64,000 bases of DNA from Granulicella sp. dw_53 (GCF_018449545.1 NZ_JAAVUR010000003.1:434001-498000); one strand, 5' to 3'. Numbered from the stretch's first letter, positions 18,333 to 28,386 are shown. Made by a program: numbers and translations. Notes: generated by a model from the sequence alone, not told the origin.

Positions 18333-20045
18333 TTAGTGCACAAGCTGCGTAGTGCTAGGCTGCTGGCCGATCTTGGTCTGCAGCAGACGCGGAATCGGTT
18401 TACGTCGGCGTGGCTTGGGAGGCGTAGGCTCTGCAGCATCAAGGCGGTAAAGAATCAATAGATTGCGCTCCGGATCATCCATCACCGGAAAAGAGGCCAC
18501 CCGGTCCAGACGATAGAGAGGAGTCAGCGCATCCATCTTGTCGTCGTCCACCTGGTTCCACGTAACGAACCAGCCCGGCCGATAGGTCGCCACCCGGGTC
18601 GGTAGCTCCATGGTGCCAAAGTCATCGCAGATCGAAGGCAAGCCGGTCATCAGCGAAAGATTGGAGCCCGAGATGGAGAGAACCAGGGGATTATGCGAAG
18701 GGTCCTTGCGTCGGTCGGCGGCGATGATCTGCTGAATCTGTGCGGCGGCCCGGGCAAAGGTGTACTCGGGAGTCCTCACATAATGCAGCGTCTGCCGGGC
18801 ATCCATGACTACAGTAGCGGCCAGGGCAACAATCAGCGCAGCAGCCGCAAGAGGATGCGCCTGCGCTTGCGTCTGGGAATGAGCCAGGGCTGGAGCCCGC
18901 CACAGGCTCTCGAAGACGATCGGCACCAGCAGCGTAAGCGGAACCGCGATCACCAGGTAGTACCGGGGCTGAAGATTGTTGTGGTACGCCAGGAAGGCGG
19001 TATAGCCCGCCGCCCAGAACAGCAGCGCCGGAACGAGCGGGTTCCGCAGCGTCAGCCGCAGGTTGAGCGTGGCGATCAAAATAGCCAGAAGCGCCAGCGG
19101 AAACACCAGATGACCGATCCAAAAACCATCGGCGATAGTGCTGGCAAAGATCGAAACCGCAGTCGAAGCAGTAATACCGGTATAGGCGTTAGCGCTAAAA
19201 AGATACTGGTAGTCGAGCAGAAAGTGGGGATGGACGACAACGAAGTAATAAGCGAGCCACGTAACAACGGCCACCCCACCCGGCAACAAGCAAAGACGCA
19301 GAAAGGGGCGGAAGCGGAATCCCGCCCGAGCCCAAAGCAGCCACCCGATCGCCGGAAGCAGAAAGACCGCCGTGGTCTTGGTGAGCACCATGAGGGTCAC
19401 AAGAAGCCCTAACAGCGCCGGAAGTAGCAGGCGCTTAAGAAAAGAAGCACCTCCCTCCCCCAGAGGACAAACATAACTCGCCACAAGCAAAGCCAGCAGA
19501 GTCAATAAGATAAGTAGCGGCTCCAAAATCGCCAGCCGCGTGAAGACATAGCAGAAGGGGCTCACCGCAAGCAGAAGAACCCCAATCGCCGGAGCCAGAG
19601 AAGGAGATTCAGCCCGCCTCCCCGCAGCCGAAAGGCGGGCCCACCGGCGAATGAGCAGGTACGAAGCAACCAGAATCAAGCCAAAGACCACGACAGTAAG
19701 CGCCCGAGCAGCCGCAACATTCACCCCGGCAAAACGAAAGACCGCCGATTCAAGCAGCGGCCAGACTGGAAGCGCAGCCGCAGGGTTGAAGTCCCCCGGC
19801 ACATACCAGTGACCACGCTGGAAGTGACGAATCGCGGCATCCCCATACCAGCCCTCGTCCGTGTACTTCGACCAGTCCATCCACGGCGAATAATTGGGGA
19901 AATCAGCATTCAAATGAAGAGCGTGAAGCGCCAGAAAGATGCCAGAGACGACAAGCATCAGGGCATGCACAGCCCGTCGGACTGTACCGCCAACATTGCT
20001 CCCAACCGCCGCAGGAGTCTCCGGTAATAGAAGATTCGAGGTCAT
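18333..20045 (-). CDS. Polytopic membrane glycosyltransferase (GT39/ArnT-like)
   Basis: A 570-residue protein with roughly 11-12 hydrophobic segments from residue 25 to 400 and a soluble C-terminal part. The first extracytoplasmic loop holds YSPWMDWSKYTDEGWYGDAA; acidic residues here match the catalytic Asp/Glu of GT-C enzymes that use polyprenyl-phosphate sugars. Members move a sugar from a lipid carrier to protein or lipid in the periplasm. The C-terminal 40 residues are Lys/Arg/Pro-rich. Acceptor and donor are unknown. Monocistronic on the minus strand, downstream of the FtsX-like permease (104 bp gap). Confidence 0.8.
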   Translation of the reverse strand: MTSNLLLPETPAAVGSNVGGTVRRAVHALMLVVSGIFLALHALHLNADFPNYSPWMDWSKYTDEGWYGDAAIRHFQRGHWYVPGDFNPAAALPVWPLLESAVFRFAGVNVAAARALTVVVFGLILVASYLLIRRWARLSAAGRRAESPSLAPAIGVLLLAVSPFCYVFTRLAILEPLLILLTLLALLVASYVCPLGEGGASFLKRLLLPALLGLLVTLMVLTKTTAVFLLPAIGWLLWARAGFRFRPFLRLCLLPGGVAVVTWLAYYFVVVHPHFLLDYQYLFSANAYTGITASTAVSIFASTIADGFWIGHLVFPLALLAILIATLNLRLTLRNPLVPALLFWAAGYTAFLAYHNNLQPRYYLVIAVPLTLLVPIVFESLWRAPALAHSQTQAQAHPLAAAALIVALAATVVMDARQTLHYVRTPEYTFARAAAQIQQIIAADRRKDPSHNPLVLSISGSNLSLMTGLPSICDDFGTMELPTRVATYRPGWFVTWNQVDDDKMDALTPLYRLDRVASFPVMDDPERNLLILYRLDAAEPTPPKPRRRKPIPRLLQTKIGQQPSTTQLVH

Positions 20046-20149
20046 AGCTCAAGCACTGAGACGCAGTTTTTGGAGGGCTCGTACCCAGAAGTATGACAGA
20101 ACAGGAGTTACGAGCCCAAGCACGCAAAAAATAGTCGCCCGGTACCGGC

Positions 20150-21241
20150 CTACTCGTAAGAGAGAGCCTCGATAGGATCTTTAGCCGCTGCCTTGGCCGC
20201 CGGGTACAACGCACCCAGCATCGACCCGAAGAAGGCGATCAAGACAGCCTTCCAGACATAAGGAACATTGATGACGAAATCGAGCGTCGGGAAGCGGTTC
20301 TCCAGAATGCCACTAAGCACATAGCTGGAGGCCACCCCAACGACGATACCCGCGATGGCCAGAACCCCCGTCTCGCGGAGCACTACCCCCACGATGTAAA
20401 CCCGGCTGGCCCCCAGCGACTTCAGAATGCCAATCTCTCGCGTACGCTCCATAACCGCCGTGTACATGGACTGAAAGATCACCAGAAACCCAATCACCAC
20501 AGCAATCCCGATAACCACCTCAAGCCCAATATTGAAGCCCGGGAGACGGTCCGGCGAGATCGAAGAAAGATACTCCTCCGCCGTCGCAACACTGTAGGTA
20601 CTCATCCCGTCGGTGGCAAGAACGGCCTTCCGCACCTCCTCCTGGTACTTCGGAGGGTCTTCGGTCCGCAGATAAAACATAGTGGCCTTGCCCTCGGTAC
20701 CGGTCAGCGACCCCATCGTCTCAATCGGGACAAACTTCCGCCCCCCTTTGCCGTGGGCGACGATACCGCAGATGCGGAAGGTGTGATTCAGAATATTCAC
20801 CGTCTCCCCGACCTTCTTGCCCGGATAGGCAAGATCATCGATCAGCACGTCGTCCGGCCCCTGAAACGGCGTCCCAGCCAGGAACTTAAAGGGCAGAAGA
20901 CCGTCATAAGACTTGAAATCAATGCCATAGATATTGTCGAGAGTGCCTGTGATCTGGATATTGACGGGCGCGACGACCACGACGTGCGGAATCTTGGCCA
21001 GCACGGCGCCCACCTTGATGGACGCTCCGGCAGGACTCATTCCAATGAGGTTACTGGCAGTATTAGGGCGGACGAACATGTCCATGCCGATACCGTTCTG
21101 CCGGTCCTTGAAGCCATTCAGCTTGCCCATCAAAATGGCGGAGATGGACAGAATCATGATGACTTCGATGGCGATCGCAAAGACGCTGATCAGCGAGCGC
21201 AGAGGACGGTGGACGAGGTTGCCGGCTACAAGTTTGTTCAT
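20150..21241 (-). CDS. FtsX/MacB-type ABC transporter permease
   Basis: A 363-residue protein. One N-terminal transmembrane helix (about 15-40, LRSLISVFAIAIEVIMILSISA) is followed by a periplasmic MacB_PCD domain of about 200 residues. A C-terminal FtsX domain with three helices (about 235-355) has TREIGILKSLGASRVYIVGVVL, the coupling-helix motif for the ATPase, and ends PAAKAAAKDPIEALSYE. This topology is that of MacB/LolC/DevC permeases that work mechanically on envelope substrates. No ATP-binding subunit or membrane-fusion partner lies beside it. Confidence 0.88.
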   Translation of the reverse strand: MNKLVAGNLVHRPLRSLISVFAIAIEVIMILSISAILMGKLNGFKDRQNGIGMDMFVRPNTASNLIGMSPAGASIKVGAVLAKIPHVVVVAPVNIQITGTLDNIYGIDFKSYDGLLPFKFLAGTPFQGPDDVLIDDLAYPGKKVGETVNILNHTFRICGIVAHGKGGRKFVPIETMGSLTGTEGKATMFYLRTEDPPKYQEEVRKAVLATDGMSTYSVATAEEYLSSISPDRLPGFNIGLEVVIGIAVVIGFLVIFQSMYTAVMERTREIGILKSLGASRVYIVGVVLRETGVLAIAGIVVGVASSYVLSGILENRFPTLDFVINVPYVWKAVLIAFFGSMLGALYPAAKAAAKDPIEALSYE

Positions 21242-21338
21242 GCTGTTAACAGTGTATGGGACGCAACCGTCTCATTGAGAACTCAGTAACAGGGCAGGTT
21301 CCTCAGGCCATTAACCTCTGCCATCTCAGGCAACCCCT

Positions 21339-21367
21339 TTGACTTGCCCGTAAGTCAAGGATAATCT
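21339..21367 (+). promoter_or_regulatory. Promoter with palindromic operator before the RodZ-like gene
   Basis: A -35 TTGACT (21339-21344), 17-nt spacer and -10 TAATCT (21362-21367). An inverted repeat TTGACTT-gcccgt-AAGTCAA (21339-21358) overlaps the -35 and spacer, an ideal place for a repressor. It reads toward the gene at 21448. Seen directly; regulator unknown (autoregulation by the adjacent HTH protein is possible). Confidence 0.55.
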
Positions 21368-21447
21368 CTGACCAATCGGGTCTCCACCAGGCAGATCTCC
21401 GAGGAGAAGGCGCGCTCATTGCGCGCTGCCATAGCTGAGCAGGTTGA

Positions 21448-21957
21448 ATGGAACGATTCTGCGAAGATTTGCGATTGGAGCGGGAGCAGCGCAACGTCTC
21501 GATTGAGACCATCTGCGCTGTAACCAAGGTCTCGCCTCGCTATGTGGAGGCACTCGAATCGGGTGAGTTCGGCGAGTTACCTGGCGGAGTATTCCGCAAG
21601 GGAATCCTGCGCAGCTACCTCAAGGTACTAGGCCTGGACGAAGCCTTCTGGGTGCAGCGGTTCGAGGCCAGCCTCGCCGCCAGCGGCCACCCTACCGGAA
21701 GCTCCGGCGAATCTGCCGAGGATTGGGCAGAGTTCGCCGAAAATGTCCGTCGTACAAGGGTCAGAACCCGTCCCGCGACCGGAATGCGCTGGCTGGGCAT
21801 CGCCGGAATGTTCACCTTGCTGGCCCTCGCCGGATGGCTCGTCTGGACGCTGGCCCTGCACCATCGCCTGGAGATCGCACAGCCCACCCGAAACATCACC
21901 GGAGCGCACGGCCCCTCGGCGAGCACCGCAAGTCCAAACACCGCAGCGCCCCGCTAG
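21448..21957 (+). CDS. RodZ-like membrane protein with N-terminal HTH
   Basis: A 169-residue protein. Residues 1-75 form a RodZ-type (HTH_25/Xre-like) helix-turn-helix: LRLEREQRNVSIETICAVTK, VSPRYVEALESGEFGELPGG, then FRKGILRSYLKVLGL. A single transmembrane helix lies at about 115-135 (WLGIAGMFTLLALAGWLVWT). The short outer tail is Pro/Thr/Ser-rich and lacks the RodZ C-terminal beta domain. RodZ links MreB to the cell-wall machinery; this short form may be structural or a membrane-bound regulator. It has its own promoter with a palindrome at 21339-21367. Confidence 0.75.
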   Translation: MERFCEDLRLEREQRNVSIETICAVTKVSPRYVEALESGEFGELPGGVFRKGILRSYLKVLGLDEAFWVQRFEASLAASGHPTGSSGESAEDWAEFAENVRRTRVRTRPATGMRWLGIAGMFTLLALAGWLVWTLALHHRLEIAQPTRNITGAHGPSASTASPNTAAPR

Positions 21958-22224
21958 CCGGCCCATAGCCTTCAGGCTAACCCGCACTCCGCAGGGACTT
22001 AGCGACAATCCGCACGCTCCATTGACACGCCTGAGCCCCTTTCATTTACCTTTTATTCATATTTCCAAAGTCAGCGCTATCTGAAATGCCGCAGTTGAGC
22101 TTCAAGCCATTTCTGTATTTGCAGATCATGCACCGCTTCGCAGGGCGGGAAGCACACCATAGAAACGCCGTCTCGGATTCTCATGAGACAGCGCGGAGCA
22201 GCGGCACAAATTCAGGAGGCGGTA

Positions 22225-25200
22225 ATGAAAGTTTCTCGATCCATCGCACAGCGGAAGATCGTTTCGATCTGGTTGTTTCTCGGAGCGCTCCTCCTGGCAA
22301 CAGCTTCCATCCCCACCTCAGCGCAAGAAGTAACGGGCAGCGTCAGCGGAACCGTCACCGACATAAGCGGCGCGACCATCAAGGGCGCCGAAGTGACCCT
22401 GACCAACACTGACCGTGGACAAGTCGCTCGCACCCTCACCACCAACAGCGCGGGCTTCTACACCGCCACCTCTCTCCCGCTCGGAACCTACACCGTCAAG
22501 GTCACGTTGAGCGGATTCAAAACCGACTCGGTAACCGGCCTTGTGCTGCATGCAAACGACGCCTTAACCGTGAACCGGAAGCTCGAGGTAGGCGGCTCCG
22601 ATCAGCAGGTCACGGTAGTAGCCGACGCAATCCAGTTGAACCTCGAAAACGGCATGAGCCAGGGCCTGATCAACGGAACCCAGGTACGCGAACTCGTCCT
22701 CAACAATCGCAACTACGAGCAGCTCCTCCAGCTCCAACCCGGCGTAGCCTACGGCGGAGCCAACGATCAGCTCTACATCGGCGTCTCCCTTCCCTCAGGC
22801 ACCTCCAATCAGGTCGCCTTCTCCGTCAACGGTCAACGCGCAACGGCAAACAACTGGACCATCGACGGCGCAGACAACGTCGACCGCGGAGCGAACCTGA
22901 CCCTCCTGGCCTTCCCCAGCGTGGACGCCATCTCCGAGTTCAAAACCCTCCGTGGAACCTACACCGCGGAGTTTGGCCGCAGCGCCAGCAGCCAGGTCAA
23001 CGTCGTAACCCGCTCCGGCACCAACGACTTTCACGGCAGCGCATACGAGTTCTTCCGCAACGACGTCTTCAACGCCAACAACTATTTCAACAAACTGACC
23101 GCCGTCGTCGCACGGCCCAAGCTGCGCTACAACGACTTCGGCTATACCTTCGGCGGCCCGGTACGCATCCCTCACCTCTACGATGGCCGCAACAAAACCT
23201 TCTTCTTCTTCTCGCAGGAGTTTCGGCGGGTCGTGAACTACTCCACCTCCACCGTCCTGGTGCCGACCGCGGCAGAACGCGCAGGCGACTTCACCAACAG
23301 CTATCTCACCTCGTCGAACGGTACCTACACCGGCGCAACCGGCCCAGCCGCAGTATGCGGCACATTCTCGGCCACAGGCGCGTGCACCAGCTACACCACC
23401 AGGATCGCCAGGATCTCTCCTGTCGCCCAGCAGTACCTCAAGGACATCTACGCCAATACACCCTTGCCGCCCAGCGCCGCCGATCTCGCCGCCGGGCTCG
23501 ATCCGCATAGCTACATCTACAACCAACGCAACGTCTTCAACGACACGCAGGAGTTCGTTCGCGTCGACCAGGCAATCGGCTCGAAGATGAACATCTTCTA
23601 CCGTTATCTCCACGACAGTCTGCCCTCGGAAGAGGCCGGCGGCCTCTTCGTTGGAGGCGGACTTCCCGGCGTTCAAAACACCACCACCCGCGCTCCCGGA
23701 ACCCAGCACCTCGGCCACATCACCTACGTCTTCACGCCCACAATGCTCATGGACGCCGGATACGCCTACTCCTCTGGCGCCGTCATCAGCATTCCAACGG
23801 GTCTGGCGGCAAGCGCAAACTCCCCGGACGTCAAGCCGGCCCTGCCCTACGCCGGAACCCAGCTCGGTATCGTCCCCAACCTAACGATTACCAACGTAGC
23901 CGGCGTAACCAGCGCCGGAATCTATAACGACTTCAACCGGAATCACAACGTCTTCGGCAACATCACCAAGACCATCCACACCCACACCTTCAAGGCCGGC
24001 ATCACCTACAACCACTACCAGAAGACCGAGAACGTAACCGGAAATGCCTCTCCCTTTCCGCAAGGCAGCTTCGGCATCACAGTCGCCGCCACCCCCACCG
24101 CAGCCCAACAGGCCACGGCAGGCGGCGTAGCGCCTAGCCCCTTCGACTCAGCCTTCAGCAACTTCCTCATCGGCAACGCCAACAACGGCTTCACCCAGGG
24201 ATCGATCGCCGCAACCCCCAACATCATGGAAAACCTCTACGAGGCTTACCTCCAGGACGATTGGAAGGCAACGCCCCGCCTGACACTCAATCTTGGCGTC
24301 CGCTATAGCTACTTCGGTCAGCCCTATGACGCCAACAACCAGCTCAGCAACTTCGACCCTGCCACCTACGTAGCCGCCAACGCCCCCACCGTAGACAGCA
24401 ACGGCGCAGTCTGCCGCACCGCGCCCTGCGTCAATGCGAACGGTCTCAACTCCGGCACCCCGAACCCCAACGCCGATCTCCTGAACGGCCTCATCCTTGG
24501 CACGCCCGGCACCTTCGGACACGCCTCTCCCTTCGGATCTCAGATCGCGAGCACCGACAACAAGAACTTCGCTCCAAGGTTCGGCTTCGCCTTCGACGTC
24601 TTCGGAGACGGCAAGACCTCCTTCCGCGGCGGATACGGAATCGCCTACGACGAATCCTCCGTCAACCCGTACGAGAGCAACATCTTCAACAACATTCCCT
24701 ACGTCAACATCGCGACCTTCTCGACCGCGACCCTCGACAACCCCTCCACCGGAGCGGCTGCCTTCCAGGCCGCACCGACCCTCGTCTCCTCCCCCGTCAA
24801 CTACCACACCCCCTACGCTCAGCAGTACTCCCTCGACATCCAGCAGCAGATCACCTCCAGCCTCCTACTGGACGTCGGATACTTCGGCGACCGTGGAACT
24901 CACCTCCTCGGCAAAGTGGACCTGAATCAGCTTCGTCCCGGCGCCTTCCTCACCAGCGGAATAGCCGTCCCTGCCGGTGGCTTCACCAACCAGACGACCG
25001 AACGGCCCTTGAGCCAGATCCGTCCGTTCCGTGGCTATACCTCGATCAACGCAACCCAGAACATCTTCAACTCGAACTACAACAGCCTGCAGGTATCCGT
25101 ACAGAAGAAGTTCAGCGGCAAGAGCTACATCGACGCAAATTACACCTGGAGCCGCGCTCTGACCAACGCCCAGACGGATGGCACTGCACCTCAGGACCAC

Positions 25201-25860
25201 TTCAACATCGCCCAAGAGTATGGCCGCAGCCAGTACGACCGCACCAATATCATCACCATCAACGGCGTCTGGGACCTCCCTTGGTACCGCGATCAAAACG
25301 GCCTAGTTGGCCGTCTCGTCGGTGGCTGGGAGGTATCGGGAATCTATGCCATCAACTCCGGCTTGCCCCTCACTGCCACCATGTCCAGCGGCGGAACGGT
25401 CTTCTACGGCAGTCAAGCCAGCGCCTCCAGTGGAGCAAACGGTGGCGTCGCGACCGACGCTGCTGGTCTAGGCATCCTCGGGCCTAGCACACAGGGCCTG
25501 CGACCTGACATGGTCGGAAACCCGAACTCCGGCAACGGCCTGTTTCAGGTGCACAACCGTCTCAACTGGTTCAACCGCACCGCATTCGCGGCTTCCGGAC
25601 CGAACAGCGGCAGGGTAGGAAATGAGAGGCGCGGCGTCATCGAGGGTCCCGGCTTCAATCGTCTGGACGTCGGCCTCTTCCGCAACTTCAAACTCTACGA
25701 GCGCCTGGTATTCCAACTGAGAGGAGAAGCTTACAACGTGGCCAATCACACCAACTGGCAGACCGTCGGCGTCACTGCGACGACGGCTTCCACCTTCGGG
25801 CAGGTGACAGCCACCCGCGATCCACGAATCCTTCAGGTTGCGGGCAAGCTTACCTTCTAA
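22225..25860 (+). CDS. TonB-dependent receptor with carboxypeptidase-regulatory-like domain (Oar-type)
   Basis: A 1211-residue outer-membrane protein. Signal peptide at 1-34 (VSIWLFLGALLLATASIPTS, then AQ). A CarboxypepD_reg-like beta-sandwich follows (about 36-120, GSVSGTVTDISGATIKGAEV and LPLGTYTVKVTLSGFKT). A plug domain (about 130-250) has EFKTLRGTYTAEFGRSASSQ. The rest is a large barrel ending in the outer-membrane C-terminal Phe (KLTF). This is the typical acidobacterial Oar/SusC-distant type thought to import glycan fragments or other large nutrients. The start at 22225 has AGGAGG 5-10 nt upstream. An intrinsic terminator follows at 25878. No SusD partner. Confidence 0.92.
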   Translation: MKVSRSIAQRKIVSIWLFLGALLLATASIPTSAQEVTGSVSGTVTDISGATIKGAEVTLTNTDRGQVARTLTTNSAGFYTATSLPLGTYTVKVTLSGFKTDSVTGLVLHANDALTVNRKLEVGGSDQQVTVVADAIQLNLENGMSQGLINGTQVRELVLNNRNYEQLLQLQPGVAYGGANDQLYIGVSLPSGTSNQVAFSVNGQRATANNWTIDGADNVDRGANLTLLAFPSVDAISEFKTLRGTYTAEFGRSASSQVNVVTRSGTNDFHGSAYEFFRNDVFNANNYFNKLTAVVARPKLRYNDFGYTFGGPVRIPHLYDGRNKTFFFFSQEFRRVVNYSTSTVLVPTAAERAGDFTNSYLTSSNGTYTGATGPAAVCGTFSATGACTSYTTRIARISPVAQQYLKDIYANTPLPPSAADLAAGLDPHSYIYNQRNVFNDTQEFVRVDQAIGSKMNIFYRYLHDSLPSEEAGGLFVGGGLPGVQNTTTRAPGTQHLGHITYVFTPTMLMDAGYAYSSGAVISIPTGLAASANSPDVKPALPYAGTQLGIVPNLTITNVAGVTSAGIYNDFNRNHNVFGNITKTIHTHTFKAGITYNHYQKTENVTGNASPFPQGSFGITVAATPTAAQQATAGGVAPSPFDSAFSNFLIGNANNGFTQGSIAATPNIMENLYEAYLQDDWKATPRLTLNLGVRYSYFGQPYDANNQLSNFDPATYVAANAPTVDSNGAVCRTAPCVNANGLNSGTPNPNADLLNGLILGTPGTFGHASPFGSQIASTDNKNFAPRFGFAFDVFGDGKTSFRGGYGIAYDESSVNPYESNIFNNIPYVNIATFSTATLDNPSTGAAAFQAAPTLVSSPVNYHTPYAQQYSLDIQQQITSSLLLDVGYFGDRGTHLLGKVDLNQLRPGAFLTSGIAVPAGGFTNQTTERPLSQIRPFRGYTSINATQNIFNSNYNSLQVSVQKKFSGKSYIDANYTWSRALTNAQTDGTAPQDHFNIAQEYGRSQYDRTNIITINGVWDLPWYRDQNGLVGRLVGGWEVSGIYAINSGLPLTATMSSGGTVFYGSQASASSGANGGVATDAAGLGILGPSTQGLRPDMVGNPNSGNGLFQVHNRLNWFNRTAFAASGPNSGRVGNERRGVIEGPGFNRLDVGLFRNFKLYERLVFQLRGEAYNVANHTNWQTVGVTATTASTFGQVTATRDPRILQVAGKLTF

Positions 25861-25877
25861 CGTTCACAACGAGATAG

Positions 25878-25909
25878 GGCCGGCGCTCGGACTCCGGCGC
25901 CGGCCTTTT
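25878..25909 (+). terminator. Terminator after TonB receptor
   Basis: Perfect arms GGCCGGCGC (25878-25886) and GCGCCGGCC (25897-25905), then TTTT. It separates the receptor gene from metK. Confidence 0.85.
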
Positions 25910-25922
25910 CCCGTTAAAGGCT

Positions 25923-25952
25923 TTGCCGTGAGCCTTGAACGGCAGGTAGAAT
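25923..25952 (+). promoter_or_regulatory. Possible metK promoter
   Basis: TTGCCG (25923-25928), 18-nt spacer, TAGAAT (25947-25952), giving a leader of about 65 nt. The spacer includes a small TGCCG/CGGCA hairpin. No SAM or SAH riboswitch core was recognised in this leader. Confidence 0.35.
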
Positions 25953-26021
25953 GGTTAGGTTGCAGACTGGCTTGGCTAAGTGTCAGGTTGAATGTCTCGA
26001 TGAGTGACCAAAGGAGAAATT

Positions 26022-27194
26022 TTGGCGAAACGCGACCGTTTTCTATTTACGAGTGAATCTGTTACCGAAGGCCATCCCGACAAGATTGCCGACCAAATCT
26101 CCGACGCGATCCTCGATGCGTGCCTGGAGCAGGACCCCTACAGCCGTGTAGCGTGTGAGACCTTGACCTGCACCGGTCTCGTCGTCATCGCCGGCGAGAT
26201 CACCACCAAAGCTTATGTGGACTTCCAGAGCCTCGTGCGCGGAACAGTCGCTGCCATCGGCTACGACAACGCCCTCTACGGATTCGACTCCAACACCTGC
26301 GCGGTGATCTCCACGATCAACAAGCAGTCCGGCGACATCGCCATGGGTGTGGACACCGGCGGCGCGGGCGATCAGGGCATGATGTTCGGCTACGCCACCA
26401 ACGAGACCCCGGAGTTGATGCCAACCCCCATCTCGCTGGCTCACCGTCTGGCTCAGAAGCTGAGCGAAGTTCGCAAGAGCGGCCTCATGGCGTACCTCCG
26501 TCCCGACGGCAAGAGCCAGGTAACGGTCGAGTACGACCAGAACAACAAGCCCACTCGCGTTGACGCAGTCGTCATCTCCACCCAGCACGCCGAGACCGTC
26601 GGCAACGAAGAGCTTCGCGCTGACATTCTCAAGAACGTCATCCAGGCCGTCATTCCCGCCGCGCTCCTCGACGCGGACACCAAGTACCACATCAATCCGA
26701 CCGGACGCTTCGTCGTCGGCGGACCGATGGGCGACACCGGCCTCACCGGACGCAAGATCATCGTCGACACCTACGGCGGCATGGGCCGTCACGGCGGTGG
26801 AGCCTTCAGCGGCAAGGACGCGACCAAGGTCGACCGTTCCGCTGCCTACATGGCCCGCTACGTAGCCAAGAACATCGTCGCTGCTGGCCTCGCAGACCGC
26901 TGCGAAGTGCAGCTCGCCTATGCAATCGGCGTAGCCGAACCCGTCAGCGTGCTGGTCGAGACCTTCGGAACCGGCAAGGTAGACGAGAGCAAGCTCGAAG
27001 ATCTCGTCCGCAAGAACTTCTCCCTGACCCCCAAAGGCATCATCGAGAGCCTCAACCTCCGCCGGCCGATCTTCAAGGCCACCGCAGCCTACGGCCACTT
27101 CGGCCGCGAAGGCGCGGGCTTTACCTGGGAGGCGACCGACAAGGCCGCAGCCCTGGCAGAGCAGGCAGGCGTCAAAACCCTCGCTGCAAAGTAA
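26022..27194 (+). CDS. metK: S-adenosylmethionine synthetase
   Basis: A 390-residue enzyme that makes SAM from methionine and ATP (Mg and K dependent; tetramer). Motifs: [20 protein letters not shown] near the N-terminus, [15 protein letters not shown], and the P-loop-like [15 protein letters not shown]. Length is normal. I choose the TTG at 26022 because AAGGAG (26011-26016) sits 5 nt upstream and the protein then starts [13 protein letters not shown] like homologues; a GTG at 26004 has the Shine-Dalgarno inside the frame. It is flanked by terminators on both sides, so monocistronic. ahcY, the enzyme that removes the SAH product, lies 4 kb downstream. Confidence 0.96.
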   Translation: MAKRDRFLFTSESVTEGHPDKIADQISDAILDACLEQDPYSRVACETLTCTGLVVIAGEITTKAYVDFQSLVRGTVAAIGYDNALYGFDSNTCAVISTINKQSGDIAMGVDTGGAGDQGMMFGYATNETPELMPTPISLAHRLAQKLSEVRKSGLMAYLRPDGKSQVTVEYDQNNKPTRVDAVVISTQHAETVGNEELRADILKNVIQAVIPAALLDADTKYHINPTGRFVVGGPMGDTGLTGRKIIVDTYGGMGRHGGGAFSGKDATKVDRSAAYMARYVAKNIVAAGLADRCEVQLAYAIGVAEPVSVLVETFGTGKVDESKLEDLVRKNFSLTPKGIIESLNLRRPIFKATAAYGHFGREGAGFTWEATDKAAALAEQAGVKTLAAK

Positions 27195-27217
27195 ATTCGC
27201 CGTAAGCACTTGTAGGG

Positions 27218-27248
27218 AAAGGGCAGGCCGCCGAGCCTGCCCTTTCTC
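27218..27248 (+). terminator. Terminator after metK
   Basis: AAAGGGCAGGC (27218-27228) pairs with GCCTGCCCTTT (27234-27244), 5-nt loop, then CTCTTT. Confidence 0.8.
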
Positions 27249-27417
27249 TTTGCCAGCAGCGTTCCGCGGGGTACACTCTCGGATCAGGAACTTTTCCTCT
27301 GCCAGTTTGCATCCTAAGAAGAGCCGTAGAAGACCAATTGCATCCAGAAAAGAGCCTTACAAGGGCCAATCGCTTCACCGGTGCTTCCAGCTTTACCAAA
27401 GTGAGCCGAGGATTTTT

Positions 27418-28317
27418 ATGCTGATACGTTCCGAATTCGATATTCAATTCCATCTTCCTCAAACCCTGCCCATCGTAGCCATGCTGCGCCTGCACCCCTC
27501 TCTGGACCCCCTCGTCCGCGCGCCCGAAGAACTCAAGATCGAGCACATCGACCGCGACTCCGCCACCGTCATCGAGACCGAGGAGTATCTCGACAGCTTC
27601 GGCAACCGCTGCTCCCGCTTCGTCGCTCCCCAGGGAGCCATCCGCGTCAGCGGACGCAGCCTCGTCGAGAACGACGAGCAGCCCGACCTCATCTGCACCG
27701 AAGCCCTCCAGCACCCCGTCGAAGAGCTACCCTCCGAAGTCCTCCAATTCCTCCTCAGCAGCCGCTACTGCCAGGTCGACCAGATGTCACAGGTCGCCGG
27801 CGACATGTTCGGCCACACCTCGCCCGGCTGGGCCCGCGCCGTATGGATTCGGGACTGGGTCCACAACCACGTTCGCTTCGACTACAAGACCGCACGCCCC
27901 ACCAAGACCGCCCTCGACGTCTTCACCGAGCGGGTCGGCGTATGCCGCGACTATCAGCACCTCGCCATCACCATGACCCGCGCCATGAACATCCCCGCCC
28001 GCTACGTCACCGGCTACCTCGGCGACATCCGCATCCCCTACAGCGGAGCCGGAGACTTCAGCGCCTGGTACGAGGTCTTCCTCGACGGCCGCTGGTGGAC
28101 CATGGACGCCCGCCACAACGATCCCCGCATCGGCCGGGTCCTCATGGCCACTGGCCGCGACGCCACCGACGTAGCCATCACCACAAGCTTTGGCGTCGCC
28201 GACGTCACTAACTTCTACGTCGAAAGCTACGAGGTCGACGAGAAGGGCGAGACCGTCCCCCTCGTCGGCGGCGGAGTCCGCAACACCCGCTGGGTGCCCA
28301 CCACCGAAAGCCGCTAA
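27418..28317 (+). CDS. Transglutaminase-like domain protein
   Basis: A 299-residue protein. The N-terminal half is a beta-rich Bact_transglu_N-like region. The transglutaminase core follows at about 150-225: VCRDYQHLAITMTRAMNIPA holds the catalytic Cys, the His lies in FSAWYEVFLDGRWWTMDARH, and the Asp is in the same segment. So the Cys-His-Asp triad is complete. Homologues are cysteine peptidases or transglutaminases, often cytosolic and of unknown substrate. The start at 27418 has GAGGA about 5 nt upstream; the frame upstream to 27250 is not supported. Confidence 0.85.
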   Translation: MLIRSEFDIQFHLPQTLPIVAMLRLHPSLDPLVRAPEELKIEHIDRDSATVIETEEYLDSFGNRCSRFVAPQGAIRVSGRSLVENDEQPDLICTEALQHPVEELPSEVLQFLLSSRYCQVDQMSQVAGDMFGHTSPGWARAVWIRDWVHNHVRFDYKTARPTKTALDVFTERVGVCRDYQHLAITMTRAMNIPARYVTGYLGDIRIPYSGAGDFSAWYEVFLDGRWWTMDARHNDPRIGRVLMATGRDATDVAITTSFGVADVTNFYVESYEVDEKGETVPLVGGGVRNTRWVPTTESR

Positions 28318-28386
28318 AAAGCACCCTCAAGTTTGCCCGCACGAAGCGGAGTGTGGCACACAACGGGTGGGAGGAAGATACTGGGT

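Noticed and set aside
25906-26021. SAM or SAH riboswitch before metK; also checked before ahcY (31246-31352)
   Set aside because: No conserved riboswitch core found by eye; only a small hairpin and a possible promoter. A covariance search would be decisive.
26043-27209. 388-codon frame antisense to metK
   Set aside because: Shadow of metK; no domain or ribosome site.
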